64,000 nt of DNA from Sinobaca qinghaiensis (GCF_003610495.1 NZ_RAPK01000008.1:233296-297295), one strand, 5' to 3'. Shown: positions 16,735 through 25,410, counted from the stretch's first letter. Numbers and translations are program-made. The notes: generated by a model from the letters alone, not told the origin.

Positions 16735-17949
16735 TTAAAGCTGTTCTCCTCTATCCAGTGTAAGCGTGAGCTGTTCTTCTTTTCCATCTCTAATGATTGT
16801 TACGTTGATGTTATCTCCAATAGTTTTATTCGTATACACGTACTGGCGGAGCTCAGACATACTGGTGATTTCTTCATCATCTACTCCCGTAATCACGTCA
16901 AGCTCTTCCATTCCGGCTGATTCTGCAGCAGAACCAGGCTCTACAGATTGGACGACCGCACCTGTTGTTCTGTCTTCCGGAAGATTAAGCTGCTGCTGGT
17001 ACTGCTGGGGAAGAGAGGTTAAATCAAGCAGCGCTACGCCTAACGCAGGGCGTTCCACTTCTCCATTTGATTCAAGGTCGTTAATAATCGGCTGGGCACT
17101 GTTGATTGGAATAGCCAGCCCAATTCCTTCCGTCGCTTCCTGGGCTATTTTCATGGAATTAATGCCAATAACCTGGCCCTGGGAGTTGATCAGTGCTCCT
17201 CCACTGTTTCCGGGATTTATGGCAGCATCGGTCTGAATAACTTCTGACTGCCAGTCTGCTGTGCCGTCTTCGTTTACATCAATTGGAATAGAACGTTCTG
17301 TACCCGATATTACTCCTGTAGTGACCGACCCGGAGAACTGCTCTCCAAGCGGATTTCCGATGGCGATAACCGGCTCTCCGGACTTCAGTACGGAGGAATC
17401 ACCGAATTCTGCAATGGTTTCAATACCTTTTCCATCTACTTTCAGTACAGCCAGGTCGGTCCAGACATCCTCGCCCAGTACTTCTGCTTCTTTCTTCGTT
17501 CCATCAGCTAACGTAATTTCTACCTGGTCGGCGCCTTCTACTACGTGATTATTCGTGACAACGTAGGCGTCTCCGCCATCCTTTTTATAAATAACCCCGG
17601 AGCCCGTTCCCGCTTCCTGCTCCGTCTCTTCCGAATTTCCCGCGCTTTCCTGGTATAATCCGTTTTGAGCGGCTGCCTGAAGATTGGTTACTCCCACAAT
17701 GGCGTCACTCGTTTTATCCACCGCATCAGTCACATCTGAATTTACGTCATAGGAAACAGTCTCTGCTGAAGCCTGTCCGCTTGTCTGCGCGTCGGCTCCA
17801 CTTCCGCTTTCATTAATCCCGCTGATCTGCGGGCCGGCGGCCATCATAATTACGGCGCCGGCAGCCAGACCGGAAAGACTTGATAAAAAGTATCCTCTTT
17901 TGGTTTTCTTTTCTGTACGGCCTTCTGTTTTTTCCTTATAGTATCCCAT
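16735..17949 (-). CDS. htrA: HtrA/DegP-type membrane-anchored serine protease with PDZ domain
   Basis: A 404-residue protein. A basic cytoplasmic N-terminus (residues 1-19) leads into a membrane anchor (about 21-39), then an acidic low-complexity linker. The trypsin-like domain has the full catalytic triad: H135 in VTNNHVVEGA, D165 in WTDLAVLKVD and S249 in GNSGGAL. A PDZ domain follows (about 305-395). HtrA degrades or chaperones misfolded exported proteins at the outer face of the membrane. It is the last gene of a probable operon, 20 bases after relP, with GGGAGG upstream. B. subtilis htrA is controlled by CssRS under secretion stress; a two-component pair lies just upstream here, but its identity with CssRS is not shown. 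Confidence 0.92.
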   Translation of the reverse strand: MGYYKEKTEGRTEKKTKRGYFLSSLSGLAAGAVIMMAAGPQISGINESGSGADAQTSGQASAETVSYDVNSDVTDAVDKTSDAIVGVTNLQAAAQNGLYQESAGNSEETEQEAGTGSGVIYKKDGGDAYVVTNNHVVEGADQVEITLADGTKKEAEVLGEDVWTDLAVLKVDGKGIETIAEFGDSSVLKSGEPVIAIGNPLGEQFSGSVTTGVISGTERSIPIDVNEDGTADWQSEVIQTDAAINPGNSGGALINSQGQVIGINSMKIAQEATEGIGLAIPINSAQPIINDLESNGEVERPALGVALLDLTSLPQQYQQQLNLPEDRTTGAVVQSVEPGSAAESAGMEELDVITGVDDEEITSMSELRQYVYTNKTIGDNINVTIIRDGKEEQLTLTLDRGEQL

Positions 17950-17969
17950 CCGTCATGCCTCCCTTTATT

Positions 17970-18602
17970 TTATATTCGAATTGATGGCAGATCGTGAAAC
18001 ATATTGATTTCTTTTTTGAGTGTATTCATCTTTTCATCGAGCTCATACAAGATCTGTGCGGATTCTTTCAGATTATTCTGCAGGTACTTCGGCACATCAT
18101 GCCGGAACTTATAATACATTTTGTGTTCCAGGCTGGCCCACACATCCATTGCCATCGTCCGGATCTGCACCTCCACCTGGATCATTTCTGAAATTGTTGT
18201 TCGATTTACAGGAACTTCGATGATTAAATGAAGGCTCTGGTAGCCGTTTGGTTTAGGATTTTCGATGTAGTCTTTCTTCTGTGTCAGGCGGAGATCCGCC
18301 TGCTGCTCCAGAAGACGGCTGATATGGTAGACGTCATCTGTAAACGAGCAGATAATACGCAGTCCGGCAATGTCACGGATATATCTTTCCGCCAATTTTT
18401 CCGAAACCGAAAACCCCTTTCGCCTAAGCTTTTCTTCAATTGCCTGCTGTGATTTAATTCTCGATACAATATGGTCGATAGGATTGTGCTGGTGCATTAC
18501 TTTAAATTCTTCGTTTAATATATTCAGACGTGTTTCCATTTCGCGCAGGGCGAACCGTCTTTTCATTAAGCAGATATCCCAGTTGGTTTCCTGTGTCTGC
18601 AT
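17970..18602 (-). CDS. relP: Small alarmone synthetase, RelP/YwaC type
   Basis: A 210-residue protein consisting only of a (p)ppGpp synthetase domain, the length of RelP/YwaC. Family motifs present are HNPIDHIVSRIKS (39-51), RDIAGLRIICSFTDDVY (about 76-92), NPKPNGYQSLHLIIEVPVN (115-133), VEVQIRTMAMDVWASLEHKMYYK (143-165) and the C-terminal helix LDEKM. It transfers pyrophosphate from ATP to GDP or GTP, and there is no hydrolase domain. The start codon lies three bases after the upstream foldase stop, and the ribosome binding site AGGAG overlaps that gene's last codon, so translation is coupled. YwaC is induced by envelope stress in B. subtilis, which fits this operon. Confidence 0.93.
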   Translation of the reverse strand: MQTQETNWDICLMKRRFALREMETRLNILNEEFKVMHQHNPIDHIVSRIKSQQAIEEKLRRKGFSVSEKLAERYIRDIAGLRIICSFTDDVYHISRLLEQQADLRLTQKKDYIENPKPNGYQSLHLIIEVPVNRTTISEMIQVEVQIRTMAMDVWASLEHKMYYKFRHDVPKYLQNNLKESAQILYELDEKMNTLKKEINMFHDLPSIRI

Positions 18603-18605
18603 CGT

Positions 18606-19493
18606 TTACTCCTGTTCATCCATTAATGAATTTTTTATATCATATTTTTCTTTTGTTTTTTCCAGCCAGGTCGTGTAATTCGCATCAAGCTTCTGGTTTT
18701 TCAGCGTTTCCTCAATTTCCGCTCTGCTGTCTTCAAGAGCTGCTTCCTCGGCTTCTTTTTTGTCGGTGACATTAATAATATGGAAGCCGAATTCCGTTTC
18801 TACCGGTTCGCTTATTTCTCCCGGCTCCATGTCAAAGGCAGCTTTTTCAAAGGCTTCTGCCATTTCTCCCGTACCGAAAAATCCAAGTTCTCCTCCATTT
18901 TCAGCTGAAGCTGTATCGGTGGAATATTCTTCCGCGATCTCTGCGAAGTTTTCTCCATTATCAAGTTTGGCTTTTATCTCTTCCGCCGTTTCTTTATCTT
19001 CTGTAAGAATGTGGCTTGCTTCTACCTGAGCCGGCTCACCAAGATCTTCTTTGTTTTCTTCATAATAGGTTTCAATTTCTTCATCTGATACAGAAATGTC
19101 TGCTTCCATCAGCTTTTCTACTTTAAGTGTTGTTTCCATCTGTTCTTCCAGGTCTTCCATCGTCAGACCACTCTGCGATATGGCTGACTCCAGGCCCTCT
19201 TCCCCTCCGTATGATTCTTCCAGTGTGGCTTTTTCTTCATCAATCTCTTTCTGTGTGACTTTTACTTCAGCCTTTTCCGCCTCGGCATTAACCACTTCTT
19301 CCGTTATCATCGTATCCAGTGCCGCTTCTCCGGAAGTCGCGGCCATTTCTTCGTACAGTTCATCTTTCGTAATCTTTTCATCTCCTACTTCGGCTACCGC
19401 ATCGCTGCGGCTGAAGCCTGTAATTAAAAGCCCTATTACTGCAGCAGCAATTATCGCGCCAATAAAATATCTCTTTTTTCCTTTTTTAAACAT
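18606..19493 (-). CDS. PrsA/SurA-like parvulin peptidyl-prolyl isomerase, signal-anchored and not a lipoprotein
   Basis: A protein of 295 residues from the ATG at 19493 (AGAGG eight bases upstream); the frame runs longer but without a site. Residues 8-27 form a hydrophobic anchor. A SurA_N-like helical region (about 30-150) is followed by a parvulin domain (about 155-250, from VEASHILTEDKETA to EFGFHIINV). Such foldases speed folding of exported proteins at the outer membrane face. Classical Bacillus PrsA is a lipoprotein, but here the expected lipobox reads LLITGFSRSD and no cysteine occurs anywhere. It is therefore probably retained by its uncleaved signal anchor. The sequence is very acidic. 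It is first in the operon with relP and htrA. Confidence 0.85.
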   Translation of the reverse strand: MFKKGKKRYFIGAIIAAAVIGLLITGFSRSDAVAEVGDEKITKDELYEEMAATSGEAALDTMITEEVVNAEAEKAEVKVTQKEIDEEKATLEESYGGEEGLESAISQSGLTMEDLEEQMETTLKVEKLMEADISVSDEEIETYYEENKEDLGEPAQVEASHILTEDKETAEEIKAKLDNGENFAEIAEEYSTDTASAENGGELGFFGTGEMAEAFEKAAFDMEPGEISEPVETEFGFHIINVTDKKEAEEAALEDSRAEIEETLKNQKLDANYTTWLEKTKEKYDIKNSLMDEQE

Positions 19494-19598
19494 CCCCAAC
19501 GCCTCTTTCTCTCTGTCTTTTCTACCTTCTTTTACAGCATAACCGGGAGTTATGAATAAACTATGAACAGAGTATGAAGGAACAAAGAAACTTTTCAT

Positions 19599-19628
19599 AA
19601 AAAAACAGCAGGAGATTTCTCCCCTGCC
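19599..19628 (-). terminator. Terminator of the two-component operon
   Basis: GCAGGGGA/TCTCCTGC stem with a four-base loop on the minus strand, followed by a T run, right after the histidine kinase stop. Confidence 0.75.
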
Positions 19629-19638
19629 GGCTGCATGT

Positions 19639-21036
19639 CTATTTAGGAAAGCGCACAATAAAAATCGTTCCTTTTCCTTTTTCGCTTTTCACTTCAATTG
19701 TTCCTTCATGGAGTTCAACGAGGCGCTTTACAATAGAAAGTCCAAGTCCGAATTCCCCAAATGTCAGGTTGGCTCTGGAAATATCCGCTTTATAAAAACG
19801 GCGCCAGATTGTTTTTATTTTTTCCGGATCAATGCCTTCTCCTGTATCTTCCACTTCCAGTATCGTTTCCGCCTCTTCCTCCCGGGCTCTAAGCCATACG
19901 GTTCCTTTTTCTGTGAACTGAATGCTGTTTTTCGTTATATTCATTAAGATCTGGGTAAGTCTGTCGTAATCGGCGGATGCCGTAACGTGCGGTGCTGCTT
20001 CAATAATAATCCGATTTTGTTTTTCTTCTGCCTGGGGAATTAAATGCTCTTTAATGATTTCGAACACTTCTTCTATCTGTACCTGCTCCTTATGAAGCAC
20101 CAGCTGATTTGAGCGGATCTTTTCATAATCGAGATTTTCATTAACCAGCCGGATCAGCCGCTTGGTTTCTTCATTAATCAAGCGCAGCCCTTTTTCCTTC
20201 TGCTCTTCCTCAATCATTCCGCTTTCAAGACCGCCGATCACCCCTTTGATTGTCGTAAGCGGCGTTCTCATTTCGTGGGAGACGTCAGCAATAAATTGGC
20301 GGCGCCGGTTCTCCAGACTTTCTATTTCAGCATTAGACCGCTTTAAATCCGCAGCCATTTCCTGAAAATCACTGGCAAGCTCTCCAATTTCGTCAAAGTC
20401 AGAAGATGGCACGTCGACGTCGTAGTTCCCCTCCGCAATGGAGGAGGTTGCGTTTCGCAGGCGCTGAATCCGGTTTACGTGAAACCTGGACAAAAGATAG
20501 CTGAAAAGCAGTGCACCTGCGAGCGCAATCAGCGCGGTATAAAGTAAATACTGATTGATCTGTCCAATGATTTCAGCCGAACTGCTGATAGGGGACACGA
20601 GCAGAACGCCGCCGGAGAAATCCCCATTTTCAAAAAAAGGCAGTACAACCAGTGACACAGTCTGGTCAAAGCGTCCGGCATCGCGGGTTTCCTCCACGAG
20701 TTCCCCGTTTTGAATCCGGGTCCATTCTTCATCCGTCAACTGCGGATTCGGAAAGCTGCCAGCTTCCGGATAAAGCACCCTGCCTTCGTTATCGAATACG
20801 CTGAAATTAATATTCTGCACACGCAGTACTTCACTATACGGAGCAAGCGATGTCGTACTGATACCGCTGTCCAGATCGTTTAAAATGTCTTCGCCATAAG
20901 CAGTCAACTCATCTACTTTATCCTGATAAACAAATTCTTCGACAAAATTAACAAACAGCAGCCCCAGAATCAAAAGCGCCAGAATCGATACCCCAAGGTG
21001 GCTGGCCAGCAGCTGATACATATACCTAATCTTCAT
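19639..21036 (-). CDS. Membrane sensor histidine kinase
   Basis: A protein of 465 residues from the ATG at 21036; a frame extends 8 codons further. Membrane segments lie at about 15-33 and 164-183, enclosing an acidic extracytoplasmic sensor of about 130 residues. A HAMP linker follows (about 184-240). HisKA has phospho-acceptor H254 in DVSHEMRTPL, and an HATPase_c domain has ITKNSIQF (N-box), DTGEGI and FGLGLSIVK. The start lies inside the response regulator gene (11-base overlap), so the pair is coupled. The stimulus is unknown. Its position directly upstream of the foldase-relP-htrA operon suggests envelope stress, which is inference. Confidence 0.9.
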   Translation of the reverse strand: MKIRYMYQLLASHLGVSILALLILGLLFVNFVEEFVYQDKVDELTAYGEDILNDLDSGISTTSLAPYSEVLRVQNINFSVFDNEGRVLYPEAGSFPNPQLTDEEWTRIQNGELVEETRDAGRFDQTVSLVVLPFFENGDFSGGVLLVSPISSSAEIIGQINQYLLYTALIALAGALLFSYLLSRFHVNRIQRLRNATSSIAEGNYDVDVPSSDFDEIGELASDFQEMAADLKRSNAEIESLENRRRQFIADVSHEMRTPLTTIKGVIGGLESGMIEEEQKEKGLRLINEETKRLIRLVNENLDYEKIRSNQLVLHKEQVQIEEVFEIIKEHLIPQAEEKQNRIIIEAAPHVTASADYDRLTQILMNITKNSIQFTEKGTVWLRAREEEAETILEVEDTGEGIDPEKIKTIWRRFYKADISRANLTFGEFGLGLSIVKRLVELHEGTIEVKSEKGKGTIFIVRFPK

Positions 21037-21733
21037 GAGACAAAGCTTCCATTTCTTCAAATTTATAACCTACGCCCCAGACGGTGTGGAAAATGGTGTT
21101 TTCTTCGCTCTCTATTTTTTTGCGGAGTCTTTTAATGTGAACATCCACCGTACGCTCATCCCCATAAAACTGGTAGCCCCACACCTGTTCGAGCAGCTGT
21201 TCTCTCGTAAATACCTGCCTGGGATTTTTTATTAAAAAATGCAGAAGATCAAACTCTTTCGGCGTCAAATGAAGAACCGGTGTGTCTTTATAGAATACTT
21301 CTCTCGTCCGGTCGTTTATTTTAAAATAGCGTGATGTAGTAAGGTGGGCATCTTGCGTTTCTTCTACTCCGGCTCCGGTCCTTCTCGTGACCGCCCGTAT
21401 ACGGGCCATCAAAGCAAGCGGACTGAACGGTTTTGTAACGTAATCATCGGCCCCCATTTCAAAACCGATAACCTGCTCGGATTCACTGTCTTTGGCCGTA
21501 AGCATAATAATCGGCACCGTGCTTTTTTCCTCCCGGATCTTCCGGCAGAGCGTTACGCCGTCCATACCGGGAAGCATCCAGTCCAGTATAAGCAGGTCCC
21601 ATGCCTCTTTTTTATACAGCTCGTATCCTTTCAGCCCATCTTCCGCAAAAGTTCCTGTGATTCCTTCTTTGGAAAAAAACATATCCAGCATGGAACGAAC
21701 GCTTGCATTGTCTTCTACGACTAAAATCTTCAT
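21026..21733 (-). CDS. OmpR/PhoB-family response regulator
   Basis: A protein of 235 residues from the ATG at 21733 (MKILVVEDNA); an in-frame GTG four codons earlier is possible. The receiver domain has the acidic pair E7/D8, phospho-acceptor D51 in LILDWMLPG, the LTA motif and the conserved Lys in VTKPFSP. The C-terminal winged helix shows LTPKEFDLLHFL and ERTVDVHIKRLRKKI, which is OmpR class. It is first in an operon with the overlapping histidine kinase gene. Targets are unknown; the next operon downstream (foldase, relP, htrA) is a reasonable candidate. Confidence 0.92.
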   Translation of the reverse strand: MKILVVEDNASVRSMLDMFFSKEGITGTFAEDGLKGYELYKKEAWDLLILDWMLPGMDGVTLCRKIREEKSTVPIIMLTAKDSESEQVIGFEMGADDYVTKPFSPLALMARIRAVTRRTGAGVEETQDAHLTTSRYFKINDRTREVFYKDTPVLHLTPKEFDLLHFLIKNPRQVFTREQLLEQVWGYQFYGDERTVDVHIKRLRKKIESEENTIFHTVWGVGYKFEEMEALSHED

Positions 21734-21813
21734 TTGAAGCACCATCCATTATCTGTATTTGTAAAGGTATAAGCATAATACCATAAGCGCGCCCGGAAAA
21801 ATAAGCCGGAACG

Positions 21814-21844
21814 AAAAAAAGACAGCCGGTTTCAGCGGCTGTCC
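21814..21844 (-). terminator. Terminator of the mqnB-mqnD operon
   Basis: GACAGCCG/CGGCTGTC stem (21821-21828 and 21836-21843), then seven T on the minus strand. Confidence 0.85.
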
Positions 21845-21858
21845 ACGCATTCTCGCAG

Positions 21859-22689
21859 TTATTTTCTTAATTTTGATAAATCAAATGAAGGCACAATATT
21901 CTCTTCTGCCGCACGGCTTAAAAGAGATTCTACAGCAGCAAATCCATCTTCGCCAAGGTCGCGTGTAAATTCATTCACATATAAATCAATATGCGATTCT
22001 GCGACATCTACAGACATTTCCTGCGCATGCTCCATTACGTAATCCTTTGATGATTCCGGATGCTCCCACGCGTAATCAACCGAAGCCCGGACCCACTCCG
22101 TTATTTTTTCTGCATCAAGCGAGCGTTTCGCAATAATAGCACCGAGGGGGATAGGAAGACCCGTGTCTTTTTCCCACCAGTCTCCCAGATCCTCCATCAT
22201 GTTCAGATCATAATTCTGATAAGTAAACCGCGCTTCGTGAATAACCAGTCCTGCATCTACCCGGCCTTCCTGTACAGCCGGCATAATATCGTCAAACGGC
22301 ATTACTTTGATTACAGGCAGGCTCTCCGGCATCATCTGTTTAGCCCAGAAACGAAAAAGCATATACGCCGTGGAGCGTTCACTTGGCACCGCTACCGTTT
22401 TCCCGGCCAGGTCACCTGGATTTTTTTCTCCTGCTGTCAGAATCAGCGGACCGCAGCCGCGTCCGAGTGCACCTCCGCAGGGGATAAGCGCATAGTCATC
22501 TATTACATAGGGAAGAGCCGCAAATGAAATCTTCATCACTTCCGGGCCTTCTCCTTTTGCTGCCAGTGTATTTGTAATATCAATATCTGCGTACTGAACC
22601 TCCAGCTCAGGAGCTCCTTCAATTAAGCCATGCGCCAGAGCATGAAAAACAAATGTATCATTTGGGCATGGGGAATAAGCTATATTCAT
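21859..22689 (-). CDS. mqnD: 1,4-dihydroxy-6-naphthoate synthase (futalosine pathway)
   Basis: A 276-residue protein of the periplasmic-binding-protein-like MqnA/MqnD family. It opens with the MqnD signature IAYSPCPNDTFVFHALAHG (residues 3-21). It continues with ISFAALPYV, GCGPLIL, the VPSERSTAYMLFRFW segment and GLVIHEARFTYQNY. MqnD converts cyclic dehypoxanthine futalosine to 1,4-dihydroxy-6-naphthoate in the alternative menaquinone pathway. Its ATG overlaps the mqnB stop by four bases. The other pathway genes (mqnA, mqnC, mqnE) are not in this window. Confidence 0.92.
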   Translation of the reverse strand: MNIAYSPCPNDTFVFHALAHGLIEGAPELEVQYADIDITNTLAAKGEGPEVMKISFAALPYVIDDYALIPCGGALGRGCGPLILTAGEKNPGDLAGKTVAVPSERSTAYMLFRFWAKQMMPESLPVIKVMPFDDIMPAVQEGRVDAGLVIHEARFTYQNYDLNMMEDLGDWWEKDTGLPIPLGAIIAKRSLDAEKITEWVRASVDYAWEHPESSKDYVMEHAQEMSVDVAESHIDLYVNEFTRDLGEDGFAAVESLLSRAAEENIVPSFDLSKLRK

Positions 22690-23363
22690 TCAATAAGCAC
22701 CTCCGATAATATGAAACTTGCTGCTTCAAGTGTTTCAAGCGCCTCAGTGATGCGCCAGGCCGAACGGTCACGCGGACCTACCGTATTTGAAATAGCACGG
22801 ATTTCCATTGAATCCACGCCGAACATTTCCGCGGCTGTAGCGGCGCCAAATCCTTCCATTGCTTCCGCTGCTGCTCCGGGGACCTGTCTGGCCAGCTTTT
22901 CCGCTGTTTGGGCTGTACCGGTTACGGTAGACAACGTAAGCACCGGTCCTATGTTAATAACAAGGTCAGATGACCGGAGCGCCCGTTTGACGATATCTAT
23001 TTTTCCTTCGTCAACGATCACACGGTCCGGTCCCATGCCTATTTCCTCAATCGTCTGAAAGCCCGTTTCTGTCTCCGCTCCCAGATCGGCTGCAATAATT
23101 TCGTTGGCGATAACGAGGGATCCCACTTCCGCCTGCCCCTCAAATCCACCGCCAATGCCTGCGCTTACTACCAGATCGTAACGGGTGCGGGCCAAAGCGG
23201 AAGCAGTGGCTGCAGCGGCTGCGGCTGATCCTACTCCCGAGGTCACCACATCAAAGCTGCTCGAGGCATTAAGCCCTCTGAGAACAGCATCTTTTTCCGC
23301 TGCAACAGACGTGACGACAAGAATATGGTAATCTCTATCTTGATTTATAGGGAAATTCATCAT
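22686..23363 (-). CDS. mqnB: Futalosine hydrolase
   Basis: A protein of about 225 residues from the ATG at 23363 (or the next codon, 23360), behind AAAGGAG; a longer frame to 23417 lacks a ribosome binding site. It is a nucleoside-phosphorylase-fold hydrolase: LVVSAGIGGGFEG, VGSLVIANEIIAADLGAETETGF, EAMEGFGAATAAEMFG and a final EIRAISNTVGPRDRSAW match MqnB. The enzyme removes hypoxanthine from futalosine. It is coupled to mqnD by an ATGA overlap. The combination identifies the futalosine menaquinone route rather than the classical men pathway. Confidence 0.92.
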   Translation of the reverse strand: MMNFPINQDRDYHILVVTSVAAEKDAVLRGLNASSSFDVVTSGVGSAAAAAATASALARTRYDLVVSAGIGGGFEGQAEVGSLVIANEIIAADLGAETETGFQTIEEIGMGPDRVIVDEGKIDIVKRALRSSDLVINIGPVLTLSTVTGTAQTAEKLARQVPGAAAEAMEGFGAATAAEMFGVDSMEIRAISNTVGPRDRSAWRITEALETLEAASFILSEVLIE

Positions 23364-23628
23364 TCTATCTCCTTTTCCATTCACACCATTCGTACGGTTG
23401 TATTTAGTGTAATGCATAGGCGAACAGATTGGCTAGTAGTACAGTCAGAATTAATTGGAAATACCCCGGCGTGTGTTTTCTTTAAAGCTGACATGATGCA
23501 TCGGCTGATCGTTTTGATGTTCCGGCTGCATTTGAGCTGCTCTTTCACAAATGGTTACTATCAGGCCTTAAAAATGTGATACGATGAAAAAAACCTTTTT
23601 TATCAATGAACACGAAGGAGGGTAACGA

Positions 23629-23913
23629 ATGAAAGCATCCTCAACTGTTACATTTGTCCGCCGCAAAGAACGCTACGCGGTTCTGCGGGGATTTCAGCTG
23701 CTGATTGATGAAAAGGAAACCGGACGTATTAAACGGAACCAAAGGCTGTCATTTACTGTAGAGCCGGGTGTACACCACCTTCAGGTGAAAAAAGAAGCCG
23801 GCGGCTCAGACGTATTCACCTGTGATCTGGCCCCCGGCGAAGAAGCTACCTTTCTTGTACTTGGAAATAAAGAAGAACCGCCCTCTCTGCAGCGATTGGA
23901 TGAACCTATTTGA
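23629..23913 (+). CDS. Hypothetical small protein, PEGA-like beta domain (94 aa)
   Basis: A 94-residue ORF with a very strong AAGGAGGG site and its own terminator. The middle (RGFQLLIDEKETGRIKRNQRLSFTVEPGVHHLQVKK) has the alternating strands and the turn-G-x-H-x-L pattern of PEGA-like or carboxypeptidase-regulatory-like beta domains. There is no signal peptide or membrane segment. The C-terminus is short and polar. I recognise no specific family. It is divergent from mqnB. Confidence 0.65.
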   Translation: MKASSTVTFVRRKERYAVLRGFQLLIDEKETGRIKRNQRLSFTVEPGVHHLQVKKEAGGSDVFTCDLAPGEEATFLVLGNKEEPPSLQRLDEPI

Positions 23914-23914
23914 A

Positions 23915-23956
23915 AATAATAAGCAGGAACGGCCTGAAGCCGTTCCTGCTTATTTT
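23915..23956. terminator. Long-stem bidirectional terminator
   Basis: AATAAGCAGGAACGGC and GCCGTTCCTGCTTATT pair almost perfectly around a short loop, with flanking A/T runs, between two convergent genes. Confidence 0.85.
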
Positions 23957-25287
23957 GCTTTTTCCTTCAATAAAATATCTTTTTCACCGGTTGCTTCCAG
24001 CATTTCATAGCAGATATTCAACTCAGCTATTTTGGCATCCAGATAATCCATCGAAAGCTCCATACCAAAGGGCAGGGCAAGCATATTAATTTGGTCAAAC
24101 GCTTTATGAATACGATTGGTAGCTGTTTCAAACTGGCCTTTCACCAAAGTCGTAATCGTCAGCTCGCACTCCTCATTAAAAGCGCGGAGCATCATTTTTT
24201 TCATATTGATGTGAGAAGCCGGGATTTCGTCCTCTTCCTCAGCGCCGGCAAAAGCACCTTCATGAACCATAACAGCACGGTCTTCCACGATCATATCGCG
24301 CTGCTGCTGTTTCCAGCTGTGGTAAAGAGTCCGGTATTCATCCGCTTCTTTAAAATCAAATGCCCGTTCAAACGCATGAACATCCTGAAGATTCACTTCT
24401 TCTTTCAGCTTCCGGTATCCCTCGGCGATGCTTGCTGTTTCGGCAAGCTCCATTACTTTCATTCCCAGCTGTTCATGCTCTTCTTCCAAATGGCGCTTGG
24501 ATACCTGCAGTGATTCCAGCTGGTCTCCAAACGAATTCTGCTGATCCCAGAGCTTTGTCATTTCCTGGTTCTTGGACTCAATGGTTCTGTCCAGCGCCGC
24601 TGCTTCCCCGGCACGCTGGGCCATATCACGCTCATATAGCTTTTTCTTGTCGGCGAATTCATTTTCCATCTGGAAAATTTTCTCCTGGAAACGTTTATTC
24701 AGCTCTTCGTTCATCTCCTGATAGTGATGGGTAATCGTTAACCGCTTATTCTTCTGGACATTTGCTAAAATGATGGCCGCCACTCCGCTCAGAAAAAGAG
24801 TAGGAACGGCGAGAATACCTAAAACAGTAATAAACCATGTGGAATACCACCATTTATCATTATAGGTAAACGGCACATACGCAAACGGCACCTGCTGCGA
24901 AAACTCTTCTTTTTCTTCAGCGGTGGTTTCTTCCTCCATCTGTATCTGCTGCAGCTGGTTGGAAAGCTCGGCCGCTATATCGCCGGCTTTCGCATATTTA
25001 ATGTCTCGAAGCGTAATGCTGTAGGCCCCGGCTTCAAATCCAACCTTCCGTTCTTCGAGCAGTCTGATATTTTTTATTTCTTTATAATCAAACGTAATAA
25101 ACTCTTCCGGCTTGTACTTTTTATTTAAAAATACGGCCCGTTCATTTGTTATGATAAATGCGCCGGAAAACTCCTGAGGCCCTGAAAGCTCTGAGCGGCA
25201 CCCTCCGTAACAACTGGCAACGAGACGTTCGTTTTCCCGTTTAATGTCTTCTGTAAAATTCGTTAGAAGCGTATCGTAGCTTCCCAT
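23950..25287 (-). CDS. PH/GRAM-like, membrane, coiled-coil protein with DUF4041-like C-terminus
   Basis: A protein of 445 residues from the ATG at 25287 (GAGGGATC upstream); the frame extends 20 codons further without a site. Layout: a PH/GRAM-like beta domain at about 38-100 (GAFIITNERAVFLNKKY, FDYKEIKNI), an acidic linker, one or two membrane segments at 149-178, and a coiled coil at about 186-300. The C-terminus at about 360-432 (MKKMMLRAFNEECELTI, NRIHKAFDQIN, LDAKIAELNICYEML) resembles the DUF4041 core. In most DUF4041 proteins that I know of, a T5orf172/GIY-YIG-like domain follows; here the protein stops. It is monocistronic. Function is unknown; a membrane-tethered scaffold is conceivable. 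Confidence 0.6.
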   Translation of the reverse strand: MGSYDTLLTNFTEDIKRENERLVASCYGGCRSELSGPQEFSGAFIITNERAVFLNKKYKPEEFITFDYKEIKNIRLLEERKVGFEAGAYSITLRDIKYAKAGDIAAELSNQLQQIQMEEETTAEEKEEFSQQVPFAYVPFTYNDKWWYSTWFITVLGILAVPTLFLSGVAAIILANVQKNKRLTITHHYQEMNEELNKRFQEKIFQMENEFADKKKLYERDMAQRAGEAAALDRTIESKNQEMTKLWDQQNSFGDQLESLQVSKRHLEEEHEQLGMKVMELAETASIAEGYRKLKEEVNLQDVHAFERAFDFKEADEYRTLYHSWKQQQRDMIVEDRAVMVHEGAFAGAEEEDEIPASHINMKKMMLRAFNEECELTITTLVKGQFETATNRIHKAFDQINMLALPFGMELSMDYLDAKIAELNICYEMLEATGEKDILLKEKAK

Positions 25288-25378
25288 GTGATCCCTCTTT
25301 TCAAAAAATACGTAACTATTTTCTAGCTTATCACAGTAGCCGGGCAATCGAAAGCCGGTTTCTTTTCCCTGCCGAACA

Positions 25379-25410
25379 CAAAAAAGGCGCTGCCGGATCC
25401 GGCAGCACCA
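25379..25410 (-). terminator. Terminator of the VOC gene
   Basis: Perfect GGTGCTGCCGG-type stem centred on GGATCC (25386-25409), followed by seven T on the minus strand. Confidence 0.85.
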
